The notes: generated by a model from the letters alone, not told the origin. A stretch of 64,000 bases of DNA from Sphingomonas beigongshangi (GCF_016820445.1 NZ_JADHDT010000006.1:62001-126000); one strand, 5' to 3'; numbered from the stretch's first letter, positions 33,336 through 42,994 are shown. Translations and numbers: made by a program.

Positions 33336-34708
33336 GCGCGCTGGGCCTCCTGTTCACCGTCGCCGGCCTCGCGCTGATCGGCTGGCTCGTCGCGCGGATG
33401 CGGGCGGCGACGTTCCGGCGGCCGCGCGTCGCCCGCTTCAGCGCGCTCCCCGCGCATCACGGCTGGTTCGTCGGCATCTGTACGCTGGCGCCGCCGCTGA
33501 TCTTTCTTGCCGTCTGGTCCGCGACCGCGCCGGCGCTCGTCACGGATGCCGTACTCGCGACGCCCGCCGCGGCGATGCTGCCGCCACCGGGGTTCGAACG
33601 CGCGTCGATCCTGTCGGAAGCCCGCGAGCTCGGCGCCGGTCGCAGCCAGGGCGCGTTCCACGACCTGGCGGAGAAACTGGCGCCCGCCTATGCCCGCGCC
33701 CAGCATCGATACGACACAATCGCGACGGCGGCCGCGCTGTTGCTCGCCTTCGCGGGCGGCGCGCTGGCCTTCACCCGCGTCCGGCCCGATTTCGCCGCGC
33801 GGACGCAGGTCGAGCGCGGGGTGATGCTGATGCTGCTCGTCGCGTCGCTGATCGCGATCCTGACGACGGTTGGGATCGTCGCGTCGCTGATCTACGAATC
33901 GGTGCGTTTCTTCCGCCTGGTGCCGGCGGGCGAGTTCCTGTTCGGCACGCACTGGAGCCCGCAGGTCGTCGACTCCCGGGACCCGGGCGCCAGCCTCGGT
34001 GCCTTGCCGCTGTTCTGGGGCACGTTCTTCATCGGCGCGGTCATCGCGATGGCGGTGGCAGTCCCGCTCGGGCTGATGAGCGCCATCTATCTGACCCAAT
34101 ATGCGCGCCCGGTGACCCGCCGCTGGATGAAGCCGACGCTGGAGATGCTCGCGGGCGTTCCGACCGTCGTCTACGGCTATTTCGCCGCCCTGACCGTCGC
34201 CCCTGCCGTACGCGAGCTGGGCGTCGCGATCGGCATCCGCTGGGCGTCGTCCGAAAGCGCGCTGGCCGCCGGACTGGTGATGGGCATCATGATCATCCCG
34301 TTCGTCTCGTCGATGGCCGACGATTCGATCGCCGCCGTCCCCGCCGCGATGCGCGACGGCAGCCTGGCGATGGGCGCGACGACGTCCGAAACGATCCGCA
34401 AGGTCATGCTGCCGGCCGCCCTGCCCGGTGTCGTCGGCGGTATCCTGCTCGCCGTCAGCCGCGCGATCGGCGAGACGATGATCGTCGTCATGGCCGCAAG
34501 CGGCGTGGCGACGCTGACCCTCAATCCCTTCGCGAGCACGACGACGGTCACCAAGCAGATCGTCGACCTGCTGACCGGCGAAGCGGAATTCACCAGCGCC
34601 AAGACGCTGGCCGCCTTCGCCCTCGGCCTCACCCTGTTCGCGGTGACGCTGGCGCTCAACGTGGTCGCGCTCGTCGTCGTCAAGCGATACCGGGAATCCT
34701 ATGAATAA
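33332..34708 (+). CDS. pstC: Phosphate ABC transporter permease
   Basis: This 458-residue inner-membrane protein forms the channel with PstA. The ABC permease EAA-like loop is visible as MRDGSLAMGATTSETIRKVMLPAALPG. It is longer than the enterobacterial protein of about 320 residues because of an N-terminal region with extra helices and a long extracytoplasmic segment (about 50-160), as seen in other alphaproteobacteria. The start is a TTG overlapping the pstS stop (TTGA); the open frame further upstream is within pstS and not used. Its end overlaps pstA by eight bases. Confidence 0.92.
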   Translation: MSALGLLFTVAGLALIGWLVARMRAATFRRPRVARFSALPAHHGWFVGICTLAPPLIFLAVWSATAPALVTDAVLATPAAAMLPPPGFERASILSEARELGAGRSQGAFHDLAEKLAPAYARAQHRYDTIATAAALLLAFAGGALAFTRVRPDFAARTQVERGVMLMLLVASLIAILTTVGIVASLIYESVRFFRLVPAGEFLFGTHWSPQVVDSRDPGASLGALPLFWGTFFIGAVIAMAVAVPLGLMSAIYLTQYARPVTRRWMKPTLEMLAGVPTVVYGYFAALTVAPAVRELGVAIGIRWASSESALAAGLVMGIMIIPFVSSMADDSIAAVPAAMRDGSLAMGATTSETIRKVMLPAALPGVVGGILLAVSRAIGETMIVVMAASGVATLTLNPFASTTTVTKQIVDLLTGEAEFTSAKTLAAFALGLTLFAVTLALNVVALVVVKRYRESYE

Positions 34709-35993
34709 CGGGCCCGACACCGATACCGTCGGGCGGCCGCCGTCCGAACGGCGACCGACGGACTGGAAGGCGGCGGCGGTACAGCGCCGCACCCGGCGCC
34801 GCTACGCGGCGGAACGCCGTTTCCGCCTCATCGGGCTCGCCGCGGTCTGGCTGTCGGCGGGTTTCCTCGCGCTGCTCCTGGCGTCGATGCTGACGCAGGG
34901 GATCGGGGGCTTCCGGCAGACGCGCATCGCCTTGCCGATCGATCTGGCGCGCGAGCACCTGCCCGTCACGGGCGACCAGGTACGCGGCCGCGGCGCCGAT
35001 CTCGCCCTGGCGGGCGCGGGGCTCGAGAATGCGGTCGATCACGCGGCCACCGCCGCCTATGGCGCGGAAGCACCGGACTGGCTTTCCGATGGCGCCTGGC
35101 TGGTAGTGCGCGACGCGGTGAAACGCGATCCAAGCCTGCTGCGCCGGCCCGCGACGATCGACGTCCCGGTCACCAGCGCGATCGATATCGCGGCGCGTCG
35201 CGACGGACCGGCCGCCGCGGAGGCGGTCGTCGCACGGCTGCAGGCGCGTGGCGTATTGTCCGTCGGCTGGAACCTCGGCTTCCTGACCTCCTCCGATTCC
35301 ACCGATCCGACCCGCGTCGGCATCTGGGGAGCACTCAAGGGATCGTTGCTGACGATGATGGTGACGCTGCTGCTCGCCTTCCCGGTGGGGGTCTTCGCCG
35401 CGCTCTACCTCGAGGAATATGCGCCGCGAAACCGCTGGACCGACATCATCGAGGTATCGATCAACAACCTGGCGGCGGTGCCCTCGATCATCTTCGGCCT
35501 GCTCGGTCTCGCCGTGTTCCTCAACACGATGCACCTGCCCCGGTCCGCACCGATCGTCGGCGGACTGACGCTGGCGCTGATGACCATGCCCGTGATCGTC
35601 ATCGCGGGGCGCAATGCGATCAAGGCCGTGCCGCCATCGATCCGGGATGCTGCGCTCGCGGTCGGCGCCTCGCCGGTCCAGGTGGTGTTCGACCATGTCC
35701 TGCCGCTCGCGCTGCCCGGCATCCTCACCGGCACGATCATCGGCATGGCACGCGCGCTGGGCGAGACCGCGCCGCTGCTCATGATCGGCATGCGCGCCTT
35801 CATCGCGGCGCCCCCATCCCGGCTCGCGGACCCCGCCACCGTGCTCCCGGTCCAAATCTTCCTATGGTCCGATCAGGTCGACCGCGGCTTCGTCGAAAAG
35901 ACCAGCGCGGCGATCATCGTCCTGCTCGTCTTCCTGCTCGCGATGAACGGCCTCGCCATCTACCTCCGCAACCGCTTCGAGACACGCTGGTGA
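34701..35993 (+). CDS. pstA: Phosphate ABC transporter permease
   Basis: This 430-residue inner-membrane partner of PstC has an N-terminal extension with one helix and a periplasmic DUF3333-like region (about 55-200), then the permease core with [20 protein letters not shown] and the cytoplasmic coupling loop [20 protein letters not shown]. Length is normal for alphaproteobacterial PstA carrying the DUF3333 part. Its ATG overlaps the pstC stop and its TGA overlaps the GTG of pstB, so the three transport genes are translationally linked. Confidence 0.92.
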   Translation: MNNGPDTDTVGRPPSERRPTDWKAAAVQRRTRRRYAAERRFRLIGLAAVWLSAGFLALLLASMLTQGIGGFRQTRIALPIDLAREHLPVTGDQVRGRGADLALAGAGLENAVDHAATAAYGAEAPDWLSDGAWLVVRDAVKRDPSLLRRPATIDVPVTSAIDIAARRDGPAAAEAVVARLQARGVLSVGWNLGFLTSSDSTDPTRVGIWGALKGSLLTMMVTLLLAFPVGVFAALYLEEYAPRNRWTDIIEVSINNLAAVPSIIFGLLGLAVFLNTMHLPRSAPIVGGLTLALMTMPVIVIAGRNAIKAVPPSIRDAALAVGASPVQVVFDHVLPLALPGILTGTIIGMARALGETAPLLMIGMRAFIAAPPSRLADPATVLPVQIFLWSDQVDRGFVEKTSAAIIVLLVFLLAMNGLAIYLRNRFETRW

Positions 35994-36754
35994 CCTTTCC
36001 CCCCAAGATTCAGGCGCGCGACGTCAGCGTCTTCTACGGCGACACGCGCGCGATCGACCATGTCTCGATCGACGTCGCGCAGGACAATGTCGTCGCCTTC
36101 ATCGGCCCGTCGGGCTGCGGCAAGTCGACGTTCCTGCGCACGCTCAACCGGATGAACGACACGGTCGCCAGCGCCCGGGTCGACGGGCAGATCCTGCTCG
36201 ACGGCGAGGATATCTACGCGCCGGACATGGACGTGGTACAGCTGCGCGCCCGCGTCGGCATGGTGTTCCAGAAGCCCAATCCCTTTCCCAAGTCGATCTA
36301 CGAGAATGTCGCCTATGGACCGCGGATCCACGGGCTCGCCGCGGCGCGCGCCGATCTTGACGAGATGGTCGAACGGTCGCTGCGGCGCGCCGGCCTGTGG
36401 GACGAGGTCAAGGACCGGCTGGACGACAGCGGCACCGCGCTGTCGGGCGGCCAGCAGCAGCGCCTGTGCATCGCCCGCGCGATCGCGGTCGATCCGGAGG
36501 TGATCCTGATGGACGAGCCGTGCAGCGCGCTCGATCCCATCGCGACCGCGAAGATCGAGGAGCTGATCCACGAGCTCAAGGGCCGCTACGCGATCGTCAT
36601 CGTCACGCACAACATGCAGCAGGCGGCACGCGTCTCGCAACAGACGGCCTTCTTCCACCTGGGCCAGCTGGTCGAGTTCGCGCCAACCAGCGACATCTTC
36701 ACCAACCCGCGGGAGGAACGCACCCGCGACTATATCACGGGGCGTTATGGTTGA
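35990..36754 (+). CDS. pstB: Phosphate ABC transporter ATP-binding protein
   Basis: This 254-residue ATPase powers phosphate uptake. It has Walker [10 protein letters not shown], the PstB-typical [20 protein letters not shown], the ABC signature [15 protein letters not shown] and Walker [14 protein letters not shown], with the switch His in VTHNM. The start is a GTG at 35990 sharing bases with the pstA stop (GTGA). The frame upstream of the GTG is inside pstA. The 3' end overlaps phoU. Confidence 0.96.
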   Translation: MTFPPKIQARDVSVFYGDTRAIDHVSIDVAQDNVVAFIGPSGCGKSTFLRTLNRMNDTVASARVDGQILLDGEDIYAPDMDVVQLRARVGMVFQKPNPFPKSIYENVAYGPRIHGLAAARADLDEMVERSLRRAGLWDEVKDRLDDSGTALSGGQQQRLCIARAIAVDPEVILMDEPCSALDPIATAKIEELIHELKGRYAIVIVTHNMQQAARVSQQTAFFHLGQLVEFAPTSDIFTNPREERTRDYITGRYG

Positions 36755-37463
36755 TCACACCGTCAAGGCGTTCGACGCCGATATCGGGCAGCTGCGCGGC
36801 CTGATCTCGCAGATGGGCGGACTGGCCGAGGACGCGATCGCGCAGGCGATCCTCGCCCTGCAGCGCCCGGATCCCGTCCTGGCGCGGAAGGTCGACGCCG
36901 ACGACAAGGCGATCGACGCGATCGAGCGCGAGGTGGAGCGGCTGGCGGTGCGGATCATCGCGCTGCGCGCCCCCATGGCGGTGGACCTGCGCGAGGTGGT
37001 CGCGGCGATGAAGATCGCGTCCGTCGTCGAGCGGATCGGCGATTATGCGAAGAACATCGCGCGTCGCGTCCCGATGATCGAGGGCGCAGAAGGTGGCGGC
37101 CATCGCATCGAGCCGATCTCGATCCTGCCGTCGATGGCGGCGATGGCGAGCGGCATGGTCCGGCAGGCGCTCGACGCCTTCGCGGCGCGCGACCCCGATG
37201 CGGCGGTGCGCGTCGTCGAAAGCGACAAGGCGCTCGACGATTTCTACGACAGCATCTTCCGCACGCTGGTCACCTACATGGTCGAGAATCCGCGCACGAT
37301 CAGCCAGGTCGCGCACCTGCTCTTCGTCGCCAAGAACCTGGAACGGATCGGCGACCATGCGACCAACGTCGCAGAGATGGTCTATTTCGCCGCTTCCGGC
37401 TCGCAGATGGCCGACCATCACCGGGGCGGCACCCTTTCCCAATCCGCAGAGGAGCAACGCTGA
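36747..37463 (+). CDS. phoU: Phosphate signalling protein PhoU
   Basis: This 238-residue all-helical protein links PstB to PhoR and silences the Pho response when phosphate is plentiful. It shows the two PhoU repeats with the metal-binding motifs [17 protein letters not shown] (about residue 92) and [18 protein letters not shown] (about 195). It overlaps pstB by eight bases and its stop overlaps the phoB start by one base (TGATG). Confidence 0.95.
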   Translation: MVDHTVKAFDADIGQLRGLISQMGGLAEDAIAQAILALQRPDPVLARKVDADDKAIDAIEREVERLAVRIIALRAPMAVDLREVVAAMKIASVVERIGDYAKNIARRVPMIEGAEGGGHRIEPISILPSMAAMASGMVRQALDAFAARDPDAAVRVVESDKALDDFYDSIFRTLVTYMVENPRTISQVAHLLFVAKNLERIGDHATNVAEMVYFAASGSQMADHHRGGTLSQSAEEQR

Positions 37464-38155
37464 TGGCCCGCGCACGCATGCTGCTGGTGGAGGACGACGC
37501 CGCCCTCGCCGAACTGTTGGTGTTTCACTTCCGGCGCGAGGATTTCGACGTCGCGCACACACCCGACGGCGAGGAGGCGCTGCTGCTCGCCAAGGAAAAG
37601 GCACCCGACATCGTGCTGCTCGACTGGATGGTCGAAGGGCTGTCGGGCATCGAGGTGTGCCGTCGTCTGCGCCGCATGCCGGATACGGCGAACGTGCCGA
37701 TCATCATGCTCACCGCGCGTGGCGAGGAGGAGGATCGCATCCGCGGCCTGGAAACCGGCGCCGACGATTACGTGACCAAGCCCTTTTCGCCGCGCGAGCT
37801 CGTCGCGCGCGTCAGCGCGGTGCTGCGCCGCGTCCGACCCGCGCTGGCGGGCGAGCAGCTGACGTATGACGACATCGAGATGGACACGGTCGGGCACAAG
37901 GTACGCCGCGGCGGAGAGGTCGTCCCGCTCGGCCCGACCGAATTCCGCCTGCTCAAGCACTTCCTCGAACATCCTGGCTGGGTGTTCAGTCGCGAGCGGC
38001 TGCTCGATGCCGTCTGGGGTCATGACAGCGACATCGAAAGCCGCACCGTCGACGTGCATATCCGCCGGCTGCGCAAGGCGATCAACATCGGCAATCGCCC
38101 CGACCTGATCCGCACCGTCCGCTCGGCGGGCTATTCGCTCGACTCGGGCGCATGA
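37463..38155 (+). CDS. phoB: Phosphate regulon response regulator
   Basis: This 230-residue regulator has a receiver domain (LLVEDDAALAELL, phosphoacceptor in IVLLDWMVEGLSG, MLTARGEEED, YVTKPFSPREL) and a C-terminal OmpR-type winged helix (LGPTEFRLLKHFLEHPGWVF, then DIESRTVDVHIRRLRKAI). When phosphorylated by PhoR it binds Pho boxes and activates phosphate-starvation genes, probably including this operon. The last-gene position gives positive feedback. Confidence 0.95.
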   Translation: MARARMLLVEDDAALAELLVFHFRREDFDVAHTPDGEEALLLAKEKAPDIVLLDWMVEGLSGIEVCRRLRRMPDTANVPIIMLTARGEEEDRIRGLETGADDYVTKPFSPRELVARVSAVLRRVRPALAGEQLTYDDIEMDTVGHKVRRGGEVVPLGPTEFRLLKHFLEHPGWVFSRERLLDAVWGHDSDIESRTVDVHIRRLRKAINIGNRPDLIRTVRSAGYSLDSGA

Positions 38156-38261
38156 GATCGCATCGGTAGAACCGGGAGCGAAACAAAGGACCCAAGTGGC
38201 ACATCGGGCGTTGGGCGGGGGCGCTTACGCAATCTTGCGCAACAGATTAGGGAGATTCGCA

Positions 38262-38756
38262 ATGAAGCTCATTCTGCTGGCCGCAACGGCCCTCGTTGCC
38301 GCCCCCGTCATGGCCCAGACCTCGGGCTCGATGGGCACCAATTCGCCGATGACGACCACCGGGACGCAGACCGCCCCGGCCGGAACCGCCGACCAGACGA
38401 TGACCCCGCCGGCGGCCGACCAGTCGACAATGCCCGCGGGCCAGACGGCGCCGGCTCCCGCCAGCGACATGTCGGCTCCCGCCGGCCAGACGGACGCCCA
38501 GGCGCCGATGACGACCGGTTCGACCCCGACCCCGGCGGGCGGCTATCAGCCGACCGGCCCCGCGCTGAGCGGCGGCACGCCCGGATCGAACGTTCCCCCC
38601 GTCTTCCGCCCGGCACCGACCCCGGACCAGGCCTATCCGGCCCCGGCGCCGCAGGCCGAATATCCGATCTGCAAGAAGGGGCAGTATGACAGCTGCCGCC
38701 AGGTCGAGGGTGGCCACAAGACGATGCACAAGGCCAAGCGTCACGCCCGCCGCTAA
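38262..38756 (+). CDS. Low-complexity exported protein
   Basis: This 164-residue protein has a clear signal peptide (MKLILLAATALVAAPVMA) and a mature region rich in Pro, Thr, Ala, Gln and Gly (many PAGQT, AGQTDAQAP and TTTGTQTAPAG-like segments). It ends in a short basic, cysteine-containing tail (YPICKKGQYDSCRQ...KAKRHARR). No catalytic domain is present. The composition suggests an extended periplasmic or envelope-associated linker whose basic end could bind nucleic acid, polyanion or cell wall; this is inference. The ATG at 38262 is preceded by AGGGAGA. It follows phoB in the same direction but 106 bases away. Confidence 0.75.
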   Translation: MKLILLAATALVAAPVMAQTSGSMGTNSPMTTTGTQTAPAGTADQTMTPPAADQSTMPAGQTAPAPASDMSAPAGQTDAQAPMTTGSTPTPAGGYQPTGPALSGGTPGSNVPPVFRPAPTPDQAYPAPAPQAEYPICKKGQYDSCRQVEGGHKTMHKAKRHARR

Positions 38757-38810
38757 GCAAGGCTGAGGCGGGTCAAACGGGCATTGCGCCCGTTCGAACC
38801 TTCGGTATGA

Positions 38811-38848
38811 AAAGGCGCTTCATCCAGTCTGGAAGGAGCGCCTTTTTC
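38811..38848 (+). terminator. Terminator-like hairpin overlapping the SDR ribosome-binding site
   Basis: AAGGCGCT at 38812-38819 pairs with AGCGCCTT at 38836-38843, with further pairs inward (TCC near 38824 with GGA near 38831) and a TTTTT run at 38843-38847. It looks like an intrinsic terminator for the upstream exported-protein gene. The right arm contains GGAAGGAG, the only Shine-Dalgarno for the next gene (ATG 38849). A smaller hairpin, AACGGGC/GCCCGTT, lies at 38776-38794. Confidence 0.6.
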
Positions 38849-39754
38849 ATGCCCAGTCCGATCCGCTTCGACGGCCGCGTCGCCATCGTCACCGGAGCCG
38901 GGGGCGGCCTGGGCCGCGGCTATGCGCTCGAACTGGCGCGGCGCGGCGCCAAGGTCGTCGTCAACGACCTCGGCGGGACGCGCGACGGCACCGGCCATTC
39001 CGACGCGGCGCTTGCGGTGGTCGACGAGATCCGGTCGGCGGGCGGCGAAGCCATGGCCAATGGCGGCAACGTCGCGGACTACGACCAGATGGTCGACATG
39101 GTCGCCCGCGCGAAGGACGCCTGGGGCGGCGTTCACATCCTGATCAACAACGCGGGCGTGTTGCGCGACAAGACCTTCGCGAAGATGGATCCCGCCGATT
39201 TCGAATTCGTGGTCCGGGTTCACCTGATCGGCTCGGCCTTCGCGACCAAGGCTTGCTGGGACACGTTCCGGGAACAGAATTACGGCCGCGTGCTGATGAC
39301 GTCGTCGTCGACCGGGCTGTTCGGCAATTTCGGCCAGGCCAATTACGGCGCCGCCAAGCTGGGGCTCGCCGGCCTGACCAAGACGCTCAGCCTCGAAGGC
39401 GCCAAGAACGACATCCGCGTCAATACGATCGCGCCGACTGCCGGGACCCGGATGACCGAGGACCTGTTTCCGAAGGAGGCCTTCGATGCCTTCGCGCCCG
39501 AAAAGGTCGCGCCGGGCGCATTGTTCCTGGTCAGCGAGGACGCCCCCACCAACGTCATCCTGGGCGCCGGTGCCGGGGCGTTCCAGGCGAGCTACGTCAC
39601 GCTGACGCCGGGCGCGCTGCTGACGGGCGACGATCTGTCGCCGGAGGGCGTCGCCGCGCACTGGGATCGGATCACCGACCGGGCGGGCGAGATCGTGCCG
39701 AAGACCGGCGCGGAACAGGCGATGACGATCGGCCGGTTGCTGCAGCAACCGTGA
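38849..39754 (+). CDS. Short-chain dehydrogenase, multifunctional-enzyme type 2 like
   Basis: This 301-residue NAD(P)-dependent enzyme resembles the dehydrogenase part of peroxisomal multifunctional enzyme type 2, which oxidises 3-hydroxyacyl-CoA. The cofactor motif is TGAGGGLGRGYALELARRGAKVVVNDLGG, the structural motif is INNAGVLRDKTF, and the catalytic Ser-Tyr-Lys set is TSSSTGLFGNFGQANYGAAK. A C-terminal extension beyond the usual SDR core is present. I prefer the ATG at 38849, with GGAAGGAG ten bases upstream; an in-frame ATG at 38807 would add 14 basic residues and lacks a ribosome-binding site. Substrate chain length is unknown. Confidence 0.88.
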   Translation: MPSPIRFDGRVAIVTGAGGGLGRGYALELARRGAKVVVNDLGGTRDGTGHSDAALAVVDEIRSAGGEAMANGGNVADYDQMVDMVARAKDAWGGVHILINNAGVLRDKTFAKMDPADFEFVVRVHLIGSAFATKACWDTFREQNYGRVLMTSSSTGLFGNFGQANYGAAKLGLAGLTKTLSLEGAKNDIRVNTIAPTAGTRMTEDLFPKEAFDAFAPEKVAPGALFLVSEDAPTNVILGAGAGAFQASYVTLTPGALLTGDDLSPEGVAAHWDRITDRAGEIVPKTGAEQAMTIGRLLQQP

Positions 39755-39812
39755 CTCGCGGCGTCCGCAGGGCGCGCCGCTCCGTCACCTTCGCGAGCCT
39801 GCGCGACGTGTA

Positions 39813-39818
39813 TTGACA
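39813..39818 (+). promoter_or_regulatory. Candidate -35 element
   Basis: TTGACA lies in a short AT-richer patch 53 bases before the membrane-protein gene. No matching -10 is visible at standard spacing, so this is only a candidate. Confidence 0.25.
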
Positions 39819-39870
39819 ATGTAACACACATGGGTGACCCTTGCGCGTTCCTCAACGAAGGAGAACGGCC

Positions 39871-40911
39871 ATGTACAGCGAGAGCGACATCGACGGCGCG
39901 GTGGCGGCGGGGGCGATCTCGCCCGATGCCGCCGCGGCGCTGCGGCGCCACGTCGCCTCGGCGCATGCCGCGCCGGCGGTCGACGAAGAGCATTTCCGAC
40001 TGCTCACCGGTTTTAACGACATCTTCGTCTCGATCGCGATCGCGCTGCTGCTGGCCGCGCTTGGCCAGATCGGCTTCCGGGTCACCCACGCGCTCGGTGG
40101 CGGGCTGGTCGCTGCTGCGGCGTGGATGCTGGCGCTGTATTTCACGGCACGGCGGCGGATGGCGCTCCCGAGCATCCTGCTGCTGCTCGCCTTCGTCGGC
40201 GGCGTCGCCGGGGCGCTGATCGGGGGGATCGAGACGATCTTCCCCCATATCGACGGGCGCGCGGGCGGGTTCGCGGCCGCCGGCGTCGGCCTGATCAGCG
40301 CCGCCGCGGCCTATCTGCACTGGCGCCGCTTCATGGTGCCGATCACGGTGGCGGCGGGCGCGGCGGCACTGGTCGCCGTCGCAGCCGGTCTGTTGATGGC
40401 TGCCGTTCCTGACATCAAGCAGGGCATCTGGCCGCTGGTGCTGCTTTGCGGGATCGCCGTCTTCGCCCTCGCGATGCGCTGGGACATGTCGGATACGCGC
40501 CGCGAGACGCGGCGCGCGGACGTCGCCTTCTGGCTGCACCTCGCCGCCGCCCCGATGATCGCGCATCCGGTCTTCCACATGCTCGGCGTGTTCAACGGCG
40601 AGGCCAACGGAGAGATCGGCGCCGGCGTCGCGGCGATCGTGCTCGTGCTCTATCTGCTGTTTGCTGGCATCGCGCTGGCGATCGACCGGCGCGCGCTGCT
40701 CGTTTCGAGCCTCGTCTACGTGCTGTACGCGCTCTATGCGCTGTTCCGCAGTGCCGGTGCGGTCGAGCTGGGGGCCGCGTTCACCGCCTTCGTGATCGGC
40801 TCGGCGCTGCTGACGCTGTCCGCCTTCTGGCAGCCGATGCGATCGATGATCGTCGGATGGCTGTCGCAGCCGCTTCGCCTCAAGCTGCCGCCGGTCCACC
40901 AGCCGGCCTGA
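39871..40911 (+). CDS. Polytopic membrane protein of unknown function
   Basis: This 346-residue protein starts with a short soluble region (about 1-50, with DIDGAVAAGAISPDAAAALRR) and continues with about ten hydrophobic helices. The N-terminal segment resembles the helical heads of DUF2157/DUF4401-type membrane proteins, but the match is by impression only. The ATG at 39871 has AAGGAG seven bases upstream; the open frame from 39841 starts with a TTG and is less likely. No motifs suggest transport or catalysis. It is followed by a GC-rich hairpin and a convergent gene pair. Confidence 0.75.
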   Translation: MYSESDIDGAVAAGAISPDAAAALRRHVASAHAAPAVDEEHFRLLTGFNDIFVSIAIALLLAALGQIGFRVTHALGGGLVAAAAWMLALYFTARRRMALPSILLLLAFVGGVAGALIGGIETIFPHIDGRAGGFAAAGVGLISAAAAYLHWRRFMVPITVAAGAAALVAVAAGLLMAAVPDIKQGIWPLVLLCGIAVFALAMRWDMSDTRRETRRADVAFWLHLAAAPMIAHPVFHMLGVFNGEANGEIGAGVAAIVLVLYLLFAGIALAIDRRALLVSSLVYVLYALYALFRSAGAVELGAAFTAFVIGSALLTLSAFWQPMRSMIVGWLSQPLRLKLPPVHQPA

Positions 40912-40930
40912 CGCGGATCGCCATCACCTG

Positions 40931-40956
40931 CCCCCTCCCCCGCACGGGAGGGGGCG
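40931..40956. terminator. Hairpin between convergent genes
   Basis: GCCCCCTCCC pairs with GGGAGGGGGC around a short loop, placed between the stop codons of the membrane protein (40911) and the DUF2794 gene (40958). It probably ends transcription from both sides, though T-runs are absent. Confidence 0.55.
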
Positions 40957-40957
40957 T

Positions 40958-41296
40958 TCAATCGACCAGCTTCATCAGCCGCCGTTCGACGGGGGCCAGC
41001 ACCGGTCCCAGCTCCTGGCCACGCTTCAGGACGGTGCCATGTTCGCCGATCAGCGCCCACATCCCCTGGCGGTGCCGCAGCGCCGGACGCTTCTCGATGC
41101 GGAACTCGGGCCGCTCCGCCGTCCGGCGAAAGGCCGCGAAGACCGCCGCATCCTGCCCCAGTTCGATCGCATAGTCGCGCCAGTGGCCGGCCGCGACCAT
41201 GCGACCGTACAGGTCGAGGATGCGCGTCAGTTCAAGCCGCTCGAAGCCGATCTGGTTCGGCTTTTGCGCATTGGGGAATGGCGTGACGATGCCCAT
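40958..41296 (-). CDS. DUF2794-family protein
   Basis: This 112-residue cytoplasmic protein fits the alphaproteobacterial DUF2794 family: FERLELTRILDLYGRMVAAG, WRDYAIELGQDAAVFAAFRR and IEKRPALRHRQGMWALIGEHG. Function is not known. Its ATG overlaps the last base of the cysE stop, so it is co-translated with serine acetyltransferase, a neighbourhood that recurs in this group. Confidence 0.85.
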   Translation of the reverse strand: MGIVTPFPNAQKPNQIGFERLELTRILDLYGRMVAAGHWRDYAIELGQDAAVFAAFRRTAERPEFRIEKRPALRHRQGMWALIGEHGTVLKRGQELGPVLAPVERRLMKLVD

Positions 41297-42003
41297 CAGG
41301 CGCGATCGCGTTCCGCCGCCGGATGCTCCTCGAGCAGCGCATCGAGCCGCTTGCGCATCGATTCGAGCTCGCAGCGCATGATCTCCAATCGCTGGGTGGC
41401 GGGATCGAACATGTCGCTGCACGGCGTCCCATAAGGGACGAAGCGCGAGGGTGCCTCCGCGACGCCGCCCTCGACCATGGTGGGACGCGCCGGGATACCG
41501 ACCATCACCGCCCCCGCCGGAACGTCGCGCGTCACCACGGCATTGGCACCGACGCGCGCCCGCGGTCCGACGAGGATCGGGCCGAGCACCTGCGCGCCCG
41601 ACCCGATGATCACGCCATCGGCCAGCGTCGGATGCCGCTTGCCCGCGACGCCATTGTCCGGGCTGGTCCCGCCAAGCGTCACGCACTGGTAGATGGTCAC
41701 GTCGTCCCCGATCTCCGCGGTCTCGCCGATCACGACGAATCCGTGGTCGATGAAGAAATTGCGCCCGATCGTCGCGCCGGGATGGATGTCGATCGCGGTC
41801 CAGGCGCGGGAGACATGGTTGACCAGCCGTGCCAGCAGGAAAAGCCGGCGGCGGTAGAGCGCATGGGCGACGCGATGCCAGCCCAGCGCCCAGACGCCGG
41901 GATAGGTCAGGATCTCGAGGCGCGAATGCGGCGCGGGATCGCGTGCCCTGATCGAATCGAGATAGGCCGCCAAGCGCCCGAACATCCGCGTCCCCTTCAT
42001 CAC
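41296..42003 (-). CDS. cysE: Serine O-acetyltransferase
   Basis: This 235-residue enzyme (EpsC-type, shorter than enterobacterial CysE) acetylates serine for cysteine synthesis. The left-handed beta-helix carries hexapeptide repeats with DIHPGATIGRNFFIDHGFVV, TIYQCVTLGGTSPDNG and the catalytic His in GKRHPTLADGV. A C-terminal coiled segment (LEIMRCELESMRKRLDALLEE) follows. Starts at 42003 (MMKGTRMFG) or 41985 (MFGRL) are possible. It is divergent from a TSUP-type exporter that could move a sulfur compound. Confidence 0.92.
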   Translation of the reverse strand: MMKGTRMFGRLAAYLDSIRARDPAPHSRLEILTYPGVWALGWHRVAHALYRRRLFLLARLVNHVSRAWTAIDIHPGATIGRNFFIDHGFVVIGETAEIGDDVTIYQCVTLGGTSPDNGVAGKRHPTLADGVIIGSGAQVLGPILVGPRARVGANAVVTRDVPAGAVMVGIPARPTMVEGGVAEAPSRFVPYGTPCSDMFDPATQRLEIMRCELESMRKRLDALLEEHPAAERDRA

Positions 42004-42158
42004 CGTTGCCCATCATCTAGGCACGCGCGTCCAGGATTTCCACCGCCAGTCGGGAGGGCGCTTTGCCGGGCAAAACCGGAGCTTTGTTGTCGCCAGGGCC
42101 GTTCGCGGCCACGGTGCGTTTCCACCCCCTCAGCCCATCGGCTGCCGGAGAACCCCAA

Positions 42159-42932
42159 ATGCCCGATTTTCTCGCCGCCCTCGACTGGTCGACGATCCTG
42201 CCGTTCGTCGCGATCGGCTTCGCGGCGCAGATCGTCGACGGCGCGCTGGGGATGGCGTTCGGTCTGATCACCTCGACGCTGATGGTGACGGTGATGGGTA
42301 CGCCGCCCGCCCTCGCGTCCGCGAGCGTGCATGCGGTCGAGACGTTCACGACCGCCGCCTCCGGCGTCAGCCACGTCGTCAATCGCAACGTCGATTGGCG
42401 CCTGTTCAGACGGCTTGTCATTCCCGGTATGATCGGTGCCGTGCTCGGCGCAACGGTGTTGAGTTCGATCGACGGATCCGTCGCGCGGCCGTTCGTCATG
42501 GCCTATCTGGCGCTTATCGGCGGATACCTGATCTTCCGCGCCATTCGCGGCGACGTGGAGCCGCGCAAGGCCCGGGTCGTCGCGCCGCTCGGCCTCGTCG
42601 GCGGGTTTCTCGATGCCGCGGGCGGCGGCGGCTGGGGCCCGGTGGTCACCTCCAACCTCCTCGTGCAGGGGACGACGCCGCGCCACACGATCGGCACGGT
42701 CAACACCGCCGAATTCTTCCTGACGCTGACTGCCTCGGCAGCCTTCTTCGTGTCGCTGGGCTGGGCAGCCTTCACGCTGCAGACCGTCGGCCTGCTGATC
42801 GGCGGACTGGTCGCCGCACCGCTCGGTGGCATCCTCGCCAAGCGGGTCGCCCCGCGCCGTCTCATGGCCTTTGTCGGGGTCCTGCTGGCGGCCACCAGCC
42901 TCTGGTCGATCTATACCGCGCTCGCGAAGTGA
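42159..42932 (+). CDS. TSUP-family membrane transporter (TauE/SafE)
   Basis: This 257-residue inner-membrane protein has about eight helices arranged in two repeats typical of TSUP proteins. The first repeat contains AAQIVDGALGMAFGLITS and the second contains GFLDAAGGGGWGPVVTSNLL. Family members export sulfite, sulfoacetate or related anions, or import them. The ATG at 42159 gives a normal first helix; the frame upstream to 42063 is unlikely. It is divergent from cysE, so a sulfur-related substrate is plausible but not shown. Confidence 0.88.
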   Translation: MPDFLAALDWSTILPFVAIGFAAQIVDGALGMAFGLITSTLMVTVMGTPPALASASVHAVETFTTAASGVSHVVNRNVDWRLFRRLVIPGMIGAVLGATVLSSIDGSVARPFVMAYLALIGGYLIFRAIRGDVEPRKARVVAPLGLVGGFLDAAGGGGWGPVVTSNLLVQGTTPRHTIGTVNTAEFFLTLTASAAFFVSLGWAAFTLQTVGLLIGGLVAAPLGGILAKRVAPRRLMAFVGVLLAATSLWSIYTALAK

Positions 42933-42994
42933 TCCGTTCGCTCTTGCGGTACAGTCGGCTGCTGGATCGTGCGATGGCGACCGCGAAACGACGC

